NCBI GenBank assembly: GCA_036513895.1
Contig: DATBYF010000015.1
Location: 1-42,392 of the forward strand
Length of the DNA: 42,392 bases
Direction of reading: 5' to 3'
DNA from: Palsa-147 sp036513895
Lineage (GTDB): Bacteria; Acidobacteriota; Terriglobia; Acidiferrales; UBA7541
The number at the start of each line of letters is the position of its first letter. Position 1 is the first letter of the stretch. This document shows, in pieces, positions 16,802-25,171 of this stretch. The position numbers and the translations under genes are program-made. The notes beneath the pieces are model-generated. The model was not told the DNA's origin and did no database searches. It saw only the letters and a program-made list of their open reading frames with translations.

Positions 16802-19800
16802 CTATGCCTTCTCGACTTTCACTAAAAAGCCCTTGGATTCAGGTGTGTGGGCATTCGGATCGGTCACCGATGGCGTCAGCAAATTTGCCGGCGTCCGGGC
16901 GTTTCTGCCTTCATCCTCATCAATGCCGCGGAAGCCTTGATGAATCGGCAAGCCGATCTGATAAACCTTCTTGCCGTCGATCATCATCGGTTTCAGCCGG
17001 CGGGTGACGAACGCCTTCGCGATGTATGTTCCGCGCGCGCTGATGACCTTAATCTTATCCGCTCCACGAATTCCCTTTTCATCCGCGAGCTCCACCGGAA
17101 TTTCCACGAATGGTTCCGGAATCAATTGGACGTTCATCGGATTATTTTTAGTCCAGTAGTGATACTGCTCGGTCAGCCGGTAGGTGGTGCAGACGATGCT
17201 GTACTCCTCCGGCGATCCAAACTTATCGAATGGCGTCTTAAACTTCTTCACCAGAGGATTATTCGACTGATCGGGGTGAAGCGGATTTTTGATCGGGCTT
17301 TCAATCGGTTCGTAATGTTCCGGAAACGGCCCGTCCGCCAGCACTCCGATCGGAGCGAACAATCTCCCGACGCCCTCCGGGTTCATAATGAACGGCCCCA
17401 TGTGATCTTTTGGATGCGAGGCGGGATTGAAATCCGGAACGTCGTTGCCAACCCATTTGCCGGCTGCTTCGTTCCACCAAATTTGTTTGCGATCGGAATC
17501 CCACGGCTTTCCATCGGTGTTACAGGAAGCGCGATTATAAAGAACGCGGCGATTTGCAGGCCACGACCACGCCCAGTTCGGAAATACGCCCATTCCGGAA
17601 GGATCTTCGGTGCCTCGCCGCTGCGATTGAGATCCAGCCTCCGTCCACATGCCAGAGTAAATCCAATTGCCACACATGGTGGTGCCATCGTCCTTCAGCC
17701 ACGCGAATCCAGGCAATTGTTGACCAGCCTTAATCACTTGCTTCGTCACCGGATCTGTCAAATCTGCCAGCGCCCTGCCATTCAGTTCCATCGCCACTTG
17801 AGTGAGTGGCGGATGGGCCGCGTCCGCATACGCCCAGTTCAAATTCAAAATTGGATCAGGAAATTTTCCGCCATCTTTCTTGTAGAGATCTCGAACGCGC
17901 AGGAAAATCTGCGCGATGATGTCCTGATCGAGCCGCGCATCCCCTGGAGGCGGAACTGCGGCATATTTCCACGTCACCCAGCGCGCGGAGTTGGTCATGC
18001 TGCCGTCTTTTTCCGCAAAACCCGCGCATGGCAACCGGTAAACCGTGGTATTGATGCTCTTCTGCTCTTCGGTCGTAATTCCTGGCGCTCGCCAGAATTC
18101 GCTGGTCTCGTCCTGATAAATTTCGCCCACCACCAGCCAGTCGGCTTTTTTCAGCGCGTTGATGTTTTTGTTGGTGTCCGGGCCAATCATCACGCCGTTC
18201 ATCCCGAAAGCCATCATGCCCTTCACCTTGCCGTTGTACATGTCGTCCCAGATGTGCGTCCACGAATAGTCGCGGTCAACTTTCGGCAAGTAATCGAAGG
18301 CAAAACCATTTTCTTTCGTGGCCGAATCGCCATAGAAAGACTTCAGCAGCGACACGAAGAACTTCGGCGTGTTTTGGTAATAGTTCATCGAGTCCCACGG
18401 CGTCGGCTTCGACGATGTCGGAGTCGTTCTCTTGAGATACGCCGCCAAGTCCGTGTCGTTGGGAACGGGAGCTTTCAAATATCCGGGCATAGAGTCGTAA
18501 AGTCCGGCCATATCCGTGGCGCCCTGAATATTCGAGTGGCCGCGCAGCGCGTTCACGCCGCCTCCCGCTCTCCCCACATTACCCAACAGAAGTTGAATCA
18601 TCGCGGCCGTGCGGATGATTTGCGTTCCGAACGTATGCTGCGTCCAGCCTACCGCGTAGATAATCGTCGCCACCTTCTTCATGTCCCCATCCTTGCGGAC
18701 GGAAGTGAACATGTCGACGGCCTTGAGGAACTGCTCCTTCGGGATGCCAGTGATGCGCTCGACAGTTTCGGGTGTGTAACGCGAATACTGCTGTTTCATC
18801 AATTGGAAAACGCAGCGCGGATTCTCAAGCGTCAAATCGTACTCGACGTTTGCCGGCAGCGCGGGAGGCGGCGCCGCTCCTCCAACTTTGCCCGGCACCG
18901 GCTCGGGCGCGTGACCAGTCGTACCAGCCGCGCCTCCTTGGCCGCCGGATCCTGCCGCTCCTGCATAGTTCCACGTGGATAGATCATACTTACCGGTCGC
19001 GGAATTAAATCCCGAGTAAAGTCCGTCCTCCGGCAGCTTAAAGCCCTCCTTAACGATAAACGACGCGTTCGTGTAGTTGACGAGATATTCTTTCGCGATG
19101 CGGTTGTTCTCGATGGCGTAGCGGATCAACCCGCCGAGGAATGCAATATCGGTTCCGGCGCGAATTTGCACGAAGAGATCGGCGGTTGAGGAAGTCCGGG
19201 TAAACCGCGGGTCAACGGATATTATTCTGGCGTTGCGGTTGCGCTTGGCCTCCATCGCCCACTTGAATCCGCAGGGATGGTTCTCGGCGGGATTTCCGCC
19301 CATGATCAACATCATGTCGGTGTTCTTGATGTCGATCCAGCCGTTCGTCATCGCCCCGCGTCCAAAAGTTGGTCCCAAACTTGAGACCGTGGGGCCGTGT
19401 CAAACACGGGCTTGGTTTTCTAAGTACACCAAGCCCAGACTCCTCATGGTCTTCACGACCAGATAATTGAACTCATTTGTGTCCGTGCATCCGCCGATGA
19501 ACGAAATTCCTTCGCATCGGTTTACGGTATGGCCGTCCGCATCCTTCTCCACAAAAGTGTCGTCGCGGGTTTTCTTGGTCCATTGCGCAATCTCGCTAAG
19601 CGCGTTATCCCACGAAATGTCCTGCCAGTCCGTTGCGCCGGGCCGCCGCACTTGCGGCTTCGTGAGCCGCCGCGGATTGAGCATGTCCTGCTCGAGCGAG
19701 GAGCCCTTCGGGCACAGTGTCCCGCGGTTGGTCGGATGATCGGGGTCGCCTTCCACGTGGATCACTTGCGGCGTCACATTCTTGGCCCGGTCGCCAATCG

Positions 19801-19981
19801 TATAGATGAGTACGCCGCAACCGACCGCGCAGTACGGGCACGTTGACCGCGTCTCGGCCGCGCGCGCGATCTTCAATTCTTTGAGCTGTGCGTAGGCAGG
19901 CTTGAGATCGAATCCGAAAATGGTGGCGGCGACGCCGCCGACTGCGGCAACTCGGAAGAAGTCTCTGCGGGACGTATGCAT
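16802..19981 (-). CDS. fdnG: Formate dehydrogenase alpha subunit, selenocysteine-containing, Tat-exported
   Basis: The catalytic molybdo- or tungsto-bis-MGD subunit that oxidises formate on the periplasmic side; about 1059 residues with selenocysteine at position 194. The Tat signal is TSRRDFFRVAAVGG. The N-terminal [4Fe-4S] site is CPYCAVGCGVLIY plus LCPKG. The frame runs to ENQARV, meets TGA at 19400-19402, and continues without a shift as HGPTVSSLGPTFGRGAMTN. E. coli FdnG has the same residues around its Sec (NQARV-U-HGPTV). Later motifs include GGNPAENHPCGF, LGNVGRAGGGVNALRGHSN and TYRLTEQYHYWTKN. It carries a Gly/Ala/Pro-rich insertion at about residues 337-377. Ordinary ORF calling splits it at the UGA; the second part (16802-19378) is not a separate gene. 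Selenocysteine machinery must be elsewhere in the genome. Confidence 0.95.
19371..19402 (-). promoter_or_regulatory. UGA selenocysteine codon with bacterial SECIS-like hairpin in fdnG
   Basis: On the - strand the UGA at 19402-19400 is followed by CACGGCCCCAC and then a hairpin: GGTCTC (19388-19383), loop AAGTTT, GGGACC (19376-19371), six pairs including one G-T. The UGACACGGCCC context is shared with E. coli fdhF and fdnG as I recall them. Position directly 3' of the UGA inside the coding region fits the bacterial SelB-dependent arrangement. The fold is read by eye; an optimal structure was not computed. Confidence 0.8.
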
Positions 19982-19996
19982 CGAGAGATTCTCTCG
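19982..19996 (-). promoter_or_regulatory. fdnG: Hairpin enclosing the fdnG Shine-Dalgarno
   Basis: CGAGAG-AAT-CTCTCG lies directly before the fdnG ATG (start codon at 19981-19979), giving six perfect pairs. The GAGAG in the upstream arm is the only visible Shine-Dalgarno-like sequence, about 9 nt from the ATG. The hairpin could limit initiation, but this is inference and the three-base loop makes it only moderately stable. Confidence 0.45.
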
Positions 19997-20022
19997 TCCA
20001 ACTAGAAACAGCGGACCCGTAG

Positions 20023-20051
20023 GTATTAGACTTCGGCTAATCGTTTGTCAA
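20023..20051 (-). promoter_or_regulatory. Candidate sigma70 promoter of the fdn operon
   Basis: On the - strand a perfect TTGACA (20051-20046) is followed by TCTAAT at 15-nt spacing (20030-20025), 5 of 6 matches to the -10 consensus; TAATAC in the overlapping register has the ideal 17-nt spacing but only 3 of 6 matches. It lies about 45 nt before the fdnG start. No FNR- or NarL-like box was recognised by eye. Confidence 0.5.
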
Positions 20052-20386
20052 GAGATTACGACCGGAAGAAAGAAAAGCCGGATCGCTTTCACACAACTGT
20101 AACAATGAGAGTTAAGGTCGCGTCGCATTTTCACGAGCCGCGATTTATTCACGCGCAAAACTTATCCCAGGACCTCGTACTATAACCCTTACGAATTTGT
20201 CATTTGCGCACTCGATTCCCATCTGCTAGGGTCGTTGCAGAATTATGCAAGTGCAATGACTCTAGATGTGCCCAGCCTTTATAGGGCTGGTAGTACGACC
20301 GGTCGCTTTTAACGTTTTCGCGGATACAACCGAAAAACCGGGGCTTCTAGAGCGCTCGAAGAGAGACAGTAGTTCGCTGAAGATGC

Positions 20387-20420
20387 CGTTTCTAATCGAG
20401 ACTGGAAATTATTAGAAACG
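20387..20420. repeat. 10-bp perfect inverted repeat downstream of the RND operon
   Basis: CGTTTCTAAT (20387-20396) and ATTAGAAACG (20411-20420) separated by 14 nt. There is no T-run, so it is not a classical intrinsic terminator. The left arm overlaps a 13-nt sequence that recurs at 20456-20468. Confidence 0.7.
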
Positions 20421-20468
20421 TCCGTAACTCAAACAAAACAAACAACCGAGGTAGGTTCTAATCGAGAC
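20390..20468. repeat. 13-nt direct repeat pair TTCTAATCGAGAC
   Basis: Exact copies at 20390-20402 and 20456-20468, 66 nt apart start to start. The first copy shares its TTCTAAT with the left arm of the 20387-20420 inverted repeat. They could be half-sites of a DNA-binding protein or a processing signal; nothing in the sequence decides. Confidence 0.65.
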
Positions 20469-20516
20469 AAAATTGCAGGGCTTTCCCAGGCGATTTAGCG
20501 CCGCGATGCTGAAAAA

Positions 20517-21962
20517 CTACTGCCAGCCTCCGCCCAGCGCCCTGTAAAGTTGCACAAGGCTCTGGCACTCCGTCCCGCGCGCCTGAGCGAGCATGAGTTG
20601 CGCAGCAAAGAGCGACCGTTGGCCATCCAACACTTCGAGATAAGTGGTGGTGCCGCCCTTGTAGCGCATATTGGACAGGCGCACCGATTCTTGCAAGTCA
20701 GCAACGGTGCTTTCCTGGCGCACCCGAACTTGATGATTTTTCTGATAGCCGATCAGGGCGTCGGATACATCCCCGAACGCTCTCTGTATAGATTGCCGAT
20801 AGGCAATCAGTGCCTGTTGATGTTGCGATTCCGCCAATCGCATATTTCCACGAAGAGCTCCCCCAGTGAATATGGGCTGGCTCACCTGGGCGCCGTAAGA
20901 CCAGATTCCTTCTTGCGAGCTCATCAAGCCGGAGAATAGCTGGCTCCGCCCGAAGGCGCCTCCACCCGCGCCAGTCAGGGCGATCTGCGGAAAGAACTGA
21001 GCCTTGGCTACTCCGATTTCGGCGTTCGCGGCGATCAAGATTTGCTCTGCCTCGCGAATGTCGGGCCGGCGCTCGAGGAGCGTCGACGGCAAGCCCGGAG
21101 GCACTTCGGGAGGAAGCAACTGCTCGGCCAGCGGCCGCGCACGTGCCACGGCCTGCGGATAATTGCCGAGAAGAATGCTGATAGCATCCTCTTCCTGCGC
21201 GATCTGTCGCTCCAAGTCGGGAATCTGAACGTTCGCGGAATCAAGAACTTGCTGTGCCTGCAAGACATCAAGCTTGGTTGCCACTCCGTGGTCGAGGCGA
21301 AGATTCGTGAGCTTCACCGAATCTTCCTGCGTGCTTACAGTGTCATGCGTGATTTGCAGTTCGAGATCAAGCTGCAAAAGCGCGAAATAGGCGCTGGCCA
21401 CATCGCTCACCAGCGTCAAGGTGACTGTATGCTGTGCGTCTTCGGTAGCCAGAAATTGCGCGCGCGCAGCTTCTGTCTCGCGTCGCAACTTACCAAAGAA
21501 GTCGAGCTGGAAAGACGCGTCTGCCGCGAGGAGCAGCAAATTTGATTTCGCCGGGTAAAACTGCTCTTTGCCGCCCGCGAAGTTCCCGCCGACTTGCACT
21601 TGCGGAAAAAGACTCGAGCGCGTTATCGCCAGTTGAGCGCGCGCGGCGTTGATGCGCTCCGTCGCAAGCTGCAAATCGTAGTTTTGCTTCAGCGCTGTGC
21701 CGATGAGTTCCTGTAGTTGCGAGTCCTGGAAAACTTGCCACCAGGCAAGATCGGCATAGGATGCTGCTTGAGCCGGGAGCTGCTTGTTTTCGTTCAGGTC
21801 GCGGTAGGCTGCGGGAGTTGGAACGTCAGGCCGATGGTAGTTTGGTCCCACCGCGCACCCAGCGACGAGACCAGCGACAGTGATCGCGACGAAGATCCGT
21901 GCCGATTTCTTCATAGGCCACTCCGCTGTATTTTTCCTCGCGACGTCCTCGCGCCGATACAT
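20517..21962 (-). CDS. RND efflux outer-membrane factor lipoprotein, NodT family
   Basis: The outer-membrane channel of a tripartite efflux pump, about 481 residues. A lipoprotein signal ends in LVAGCAVGPNYHRPDVP, the standard start of OprM/NodT mature proteins with an acylated Cys. Two OEP repeats follow with alanine/glutamine-rich helices (LGNYPQAVARARPL, RPDIREAEQILIAANAEIGVAKAQFFPQIALTG is the classic block). The start choice is open: ATG 21962 has a perfect AAGGAGG 5 nt upstream, inside the last codons of the RND gene, while ATG 21914 (MKKSARIF) also has GGAG and gives a more normal signal peptide. Last gene of the MFP-RND-OMF operon. Confidence 0.92.
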   Translation of the reverse strand: MYRREDVARKNTAEWPMKKSARIFVAITVAGLVAGCAVGPNYHRPDVPTPAAYRDLNENKQLPAQAASYADLAWWQVFQDSQLQELIGTALKQNYDLQLATERINAARAQLAITRSSLFPQVQVGGNFAGGKEQFYPAKSNLLLLAADASFQLDFFGKLRRETEAARAQFLATEDAQHTVTLTLVSDVASAYFALLQLDLELQITHDTVSTQEDSVKLTNLRLDHGVATKLDVLQAQQVLDSANVQIPDLERQIAQEEDAISILLGNYPQAVARARPLAEQLLPPEVPPGLPSTLLERRPDIREAEQILIAANAEIGVAKAQFFPQIALTGAGGGAFGRSQLFSGLMSSQEGIWSYGAQVSQPIFTGGALRGNMRLAESQHQQALIAYRQSIQRAFGDVSDALIGYQKNHQVRVRQESTVADLQESVRLSNMRYKGGTTTYLEVLDGQRSLFAAQLMLAQARGTECQSLVQLYRALGGGWQ

Positions 21963-21963
21963 C

Positions 21964-24900
21964 TCAACCTCCTTCCGCCGGAGCAGGCGTCGCCGGCAAC
22001 GCTCCCGGCGCGTGTTCTTTCCCGGCACCCGACCATTTCTCCACCAAATAGAAAATCGCAGGCACGAAGAAAATTCCGATTACGCTGGCAGCCAACATCC
22101 CACCAATGACGGTAGTGCCCATGATTTGGCGCGCCACCGATCCGGCGCCGGTCGCAATCCACAGTGGCACGCAGCCGAGAATGAACGCGAAAGACGTCAT
22201 CAAAATTGGCCGAAGACGAAGCCTCGCTCCTGCGAGAGCGGCATCCGCGAGAGGTTTTCCGTTCTCGTATTCATCCTTCGCGAACTCTACGATCAAAATC
22301 GCATTCTTGGCTGCCAACCCGATGAGCATGACCAGTCCGATTTGCGAGTAGATATCGGTCTCGATCTGGACCAGGTAAGGCGGGTAGAAAATGCTGAGCA
22401 ACACTCGGCGCAACAAAAGTATCCCGAACGCTCCGAAAATCGCCACTGGCGTGCTCAGCAGCACGCTGAATGGCAGCGTCCAACTTTCATACAGTGCCGC
22501 CAGAATCAGGAAGACGAATAGCAGCGAAAGCCCGAATATCACCGACGGAGGCGCTCCCTCCCGTGCTTTCTGCTCCTGAAAAGATATGCCCGAGTAATCG
22601 AAGCCCATTTCACGCGGCATCGTCTTTTTAAAAACATCTTCGAGGGCCGCCGTGGCTTGGTCCGCGCTGTAGCCGGGCGCAGCGCTGCCGTTGATTTGCG
22701 CGGAACGGTATTCGTTGAAGCGCAAAGTGAATTCCGGCCCGAGGCGCGACTCAATCGAGGTGAGCGTGGAAAGCGGAACACTCTCTCCCTTGTTGTTTCG
22801 CACATAGAACTGTCCGACGTTTTCCGCTTTGGCGCGATCTTCGCTTTCCGCTTCGATATAGACCTGCCATTGGCGGCCAAAGCGATTGAAGTAGTTGATG
22901 AAATATCCGCCCATGAATGCCTGAATCGTACGGTAGACATCGTTGAGCGCCACACCTTGTTTCAGCACTTTGTCGCGATCCACATGGACGAATTCTTGCG
23001 GAACGCTCGCGAGAAAAGTGGTGCTGAGGCTGGCAATTTCCGGCCGCTTTCGGGCGGCGTCCAGGAAAATTCCCAAATTCTTTGCGAGGAACTGAAGATC
23101 GCTGCCCGAACGGTCTTCGAGGATTAACGTAAATCCGCCCGCAGTGCCTACACCCGGAATGGCGGGCGGGGAAAACCCGAAGGCAACCGCGGCGGGCAAC
23201 TTGCTCAACTGCTGGTTCAGATGTGCCTTGAGGGTTTGAAATTGCTGCGCTCTTGTTGTGCGTTCACCCCAAGGCTTAAATGTCACAAAAAAAGTCGAGT
23301 TGTAACTGGTGCGAACAAAACTGAGCAAACTGAAGCCGACGAAGCAGGTAACGTGCTCGACCCCGGGCGTATCTATCAGAATTTTTTCCACATCTGCTGT
23401 CACGGCCGTCGTGCGTTCCAGCGAAGCGCCATTCGGCAGCTGCACATTCACGTACGCATAACCTTGGTCTTCGTCCGGGAGGAAGCTCGATGGGATTCGG
23501 CTGGCAAAAAAGCCGGCGGCCACGCAAAAGAGCGCCAGCAATACGAGCACGACGACGGTCTTTCGCACCAACACCGCGCTCCAGCGCACATAGCCCTCTG
23601 TAGCTCGCTCAAAGACGCGGTTGAACCAATCGAAAAATCTTCTCAACGGTCCCTTGCTCGGTTCCTTCGGCCGCAGCAGAAGCGCCGCGAGCGCCGGGCT
23701 AAGCGTGAGCGCGTTGAACGCGGAAAGCAGAACAGAAATCGCGATCGTCACCGCGAATTGCTGGTAGAGCTTGCCGGTGATTCCGGGAATGAAAGCCGTG
23801 GGCACAAACACGGCAGAGAGAACCAGCGCGATGCCCACAACGGGACCGGAGAGTTCTTCCATAGCTTTTAGCGCCGCGTTCTTCGGCGTCATTCCTTCTT
23901 CGATATGCCGTTCCACGCCTTCGACTACGACGATGGCGTCGTCCACCACAAGACCGATCGCCAGCACCAAACCAAACAAAGAAAGCGTGTTGATGGAAAA
24001 ACCGAAAATCGGGAAAAGGATGAACGTGCCTATAAGCGAGACGGGCACGGCAAGCAGCGGAATCAGCGTGGCGCGCCAGCCCTGTAAGAAGATGTAGACC
24101 ACCAGGATCACAAGCGCGAGTGCGATCAAAAGCGTTACGACGATTTCTTTTATTCCTTCCGTTACCGCGCGCGTCGTATCCAGAGCGACGTCGAAATCCA
24201 GGTCTTCGGGGAAGCGCTGCTTCATTTGCGCCATGAGTTTCTTGACGCCCGCGGCCGCATCCACCGCGTTCGAGCCGGGCAGTTGGTAGGTAGCAATGAC
24301 GGCGCTCGGCTTGCCATTAAAACGTCCAGCCACGCTGTAGTCCTGCGCGCCGAGCTCGATTCGGGCGACATCGCGGACCCGCACGATTCCTCCGTCGGGC
24401 GTTTCGCGGACGACGATCTCTCCGAATTCTTCTGGGGAAGTGAGGCGGCCTTGCGCGAGGACTGAGTAGGTGAATTCCGTGCCCTTGGGCGCTGGTTCGC
24501 CCCCCGCCTTCCCGGCTGGATTGACGGTGTTCTGCGCTTGAATGGCGCTGACGATTTCCGGGACGGTGATGCCCAGCTTTGCCAGTTGGTCGGGCTTTAC
24601 CCACAATCGCATCGCGTACTGGCCGGAGCCGAATACCTGGACGTTGCCGATGCCCGGCGAACGTAGGACGGGATCCGCAAGATTGATGTATGCATAGTTG
24701 GCCAAAAACTTGGCATCGTACGTTCCGTGCGGCGAGTACACCGCGATTAACATGAGAGGTGCGGTCACTGACTTTCGAACGAGAACTCCATAATTGTTGA
24801 CGTCCGCGGGAAGTTGAGAAGCAGCCAGGGTTTCACGGCTTTGCGCCAGGATGTAATCCGTGTTCGGATCGGTTTTCGGGTCGAAGTCCACAATCAAACT

Positions 24901-25167
24901 GGTGGTCGAGTTGCCGGTGGCATTCAGCGAATACATGTAGTTCATGTTGTCCACGCCATTCATCTGCTGCTCGATGGGAGTGGCAACCGATTGTTCGAGG
25001 GTTTGCGCGTCCGCGCCGACATAGGTGGCAACCACTTGAATCTCGGGCGGAGCGATGTTGGGAAACTGTGCGACGGGCAGGCTCAGTATGGTGATGGCGC
25101 CAACAATCACCAGTACGATGGAAATCACCATGGCCACGATGGGCCGGTTGATAAAGAACTTTGACAT
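21964..25167 (-). CDS. RND family (HAE1) multidrug efflux transporter, AcrB/MexF-like
   Basis: The inner-membrane proton-driven pump of 1067 residues. It begins MSKFFINRPIVAMVISIVL as HAE1 proteins do. Twelve membrane segments are expected: TM1, a large periplasmic loop, TM2-6, TM7, a second loop, TM8-12. The proton-relay aspartates are in GLVVDDAIVVVEG (TM4), and the matching AAKNAILIVEFAKDE is in TM10. The start at 25167 has AAGGAGA upstream; the frame extends to 25197 but that overlaps the MFP gene. Substrates are probably amphiphilic drugs, solvents or phenolics, by family only. Confidence 0.95.
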   Translation of the reverse strand: MSKFFINRPIVAMVISIVLVIVGAITILSLPVAQFPNIAPPEIQVVATYVGADAQTLEQSVATPIEQQMNGVDNMNYMYSLNATGNSTTSLIVDFDPKTDPNTDYILAQSRETLAASQLPADVNNYGVLVRKSVTAPLMLIAVYSPHGTYDAKFLANYAYINLADPVLRSPGIGNVQVFGSGQYAMRLWVKPDQLAKLGITVPEIVSAIQAQNTVNPAGKAGGEPAPKGTEFTYSVLAQGRLTSPEEFGEIVVRETPDGGIVRVRDVARIELGAQDYSVAGRFNGKPSAVIATYQLPGSNAVDAAAGVKKLMAQMKQRFPEDLDFDVALDTTRAVTEGIKEIVVTLLIALALVILVVYIFLQGWRATLIPLLAVPVSLIGTFILFPIFGFSINTLSLFGLVLAIGLVVDDAIVVVEGVERHIEEGMTPKNAALKAMEELSGPVVGIALVLSAVFVPTAFIPGITGKLYQQFAVTIAISVLLSAFNALTLSPALAALLLRPKEPSKGPLRRFFDWFNRVFERATEGYVRWSAVLVRKTVVVLVLLALFCVAAGFFASRIPSSFLPDEDQGYAYVNVQLPNGASLERTTAVTADVEKILIDTPGVEHVTCFVGFSLLSFVRTSYNSTFFVTFKPWGERTTRAQQFQTLKAHLNQQLSKLPAAVAFGFSPPAIPGVGTAGGFTLILEDRSGSDLQFLAKNLGIFLDAARKRPEIASLSTTFLASVPQEFVHVDRDKVLKQGVALNDVYRTIQAFMGGYFINYFNRFGRQWQVYIEAESEDRAKAENVGQFYVRNNKGESVPLSTLTSIESRLGPEFTLRFNEYRSAQINGSAAPGYSADQATAALEDVFKKTMPREMGFDYSGISFQEQKAREGAPPSVIFGLSLLFVFLILAALYESWTLPFSVLLSTPVAIFGAFGILLLRRVLLSIFYPPYLVQIETDIYSQIGLVMLIGLAAKNAILIVEFAKDEYENGKPLADAALAGARLRLRPILMTSFAFILGCVPLWIATGAGSVARQIMGTTVIGGMLAASVIGIFFVPAIFYLVEKWSGAGKEHAPGALPATPAPAEGG

Positions 25168-25171
25168 GGGA

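Larger units (their letters stand above)
19982..20516. other. Gene-free region between fdnG and the RND operon end
   Basis: A 535-bp AT-richer stretch with no credible ORF. It holds the fdnG hairpin and candidate promoter, a 6-bp inverted repeat CCAGCC/GGCTGG (20272-20290), the 10-bp inverted repeat at 20387-20420 and a 13-nt direct repeat. The - strand RND operon ends at 20517, so its terminator should also lie here, but I see no stem followed by a T-run. A small RNA gene cannot be excluded. Confidence 0.6.

Noticed and set aside
16847..18982. 711-codon open frame on the + strand opposite fdnG
   Set aside because: It is antisense to a strongly conserved gene, is Arg/His-rich as expected from complementary codons, and shows no recognisable domain.
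16802..19378. Separate 858-residue molybdopterin oxidoreductase gene, with fdnG as a nonsense pseudogene
   Set aside because: The frame is continuous through the UGA and the flanking residues match the known selenocysteine site, so a selenoprotein explains it better.
20272..20290. CCAGCC/GGCTGG stem as terminator of the RND operon
   Set aside because: Only six pairs with a 7-nt loop, no T-run on the - strand, and more than 220 nt after the stop codon.
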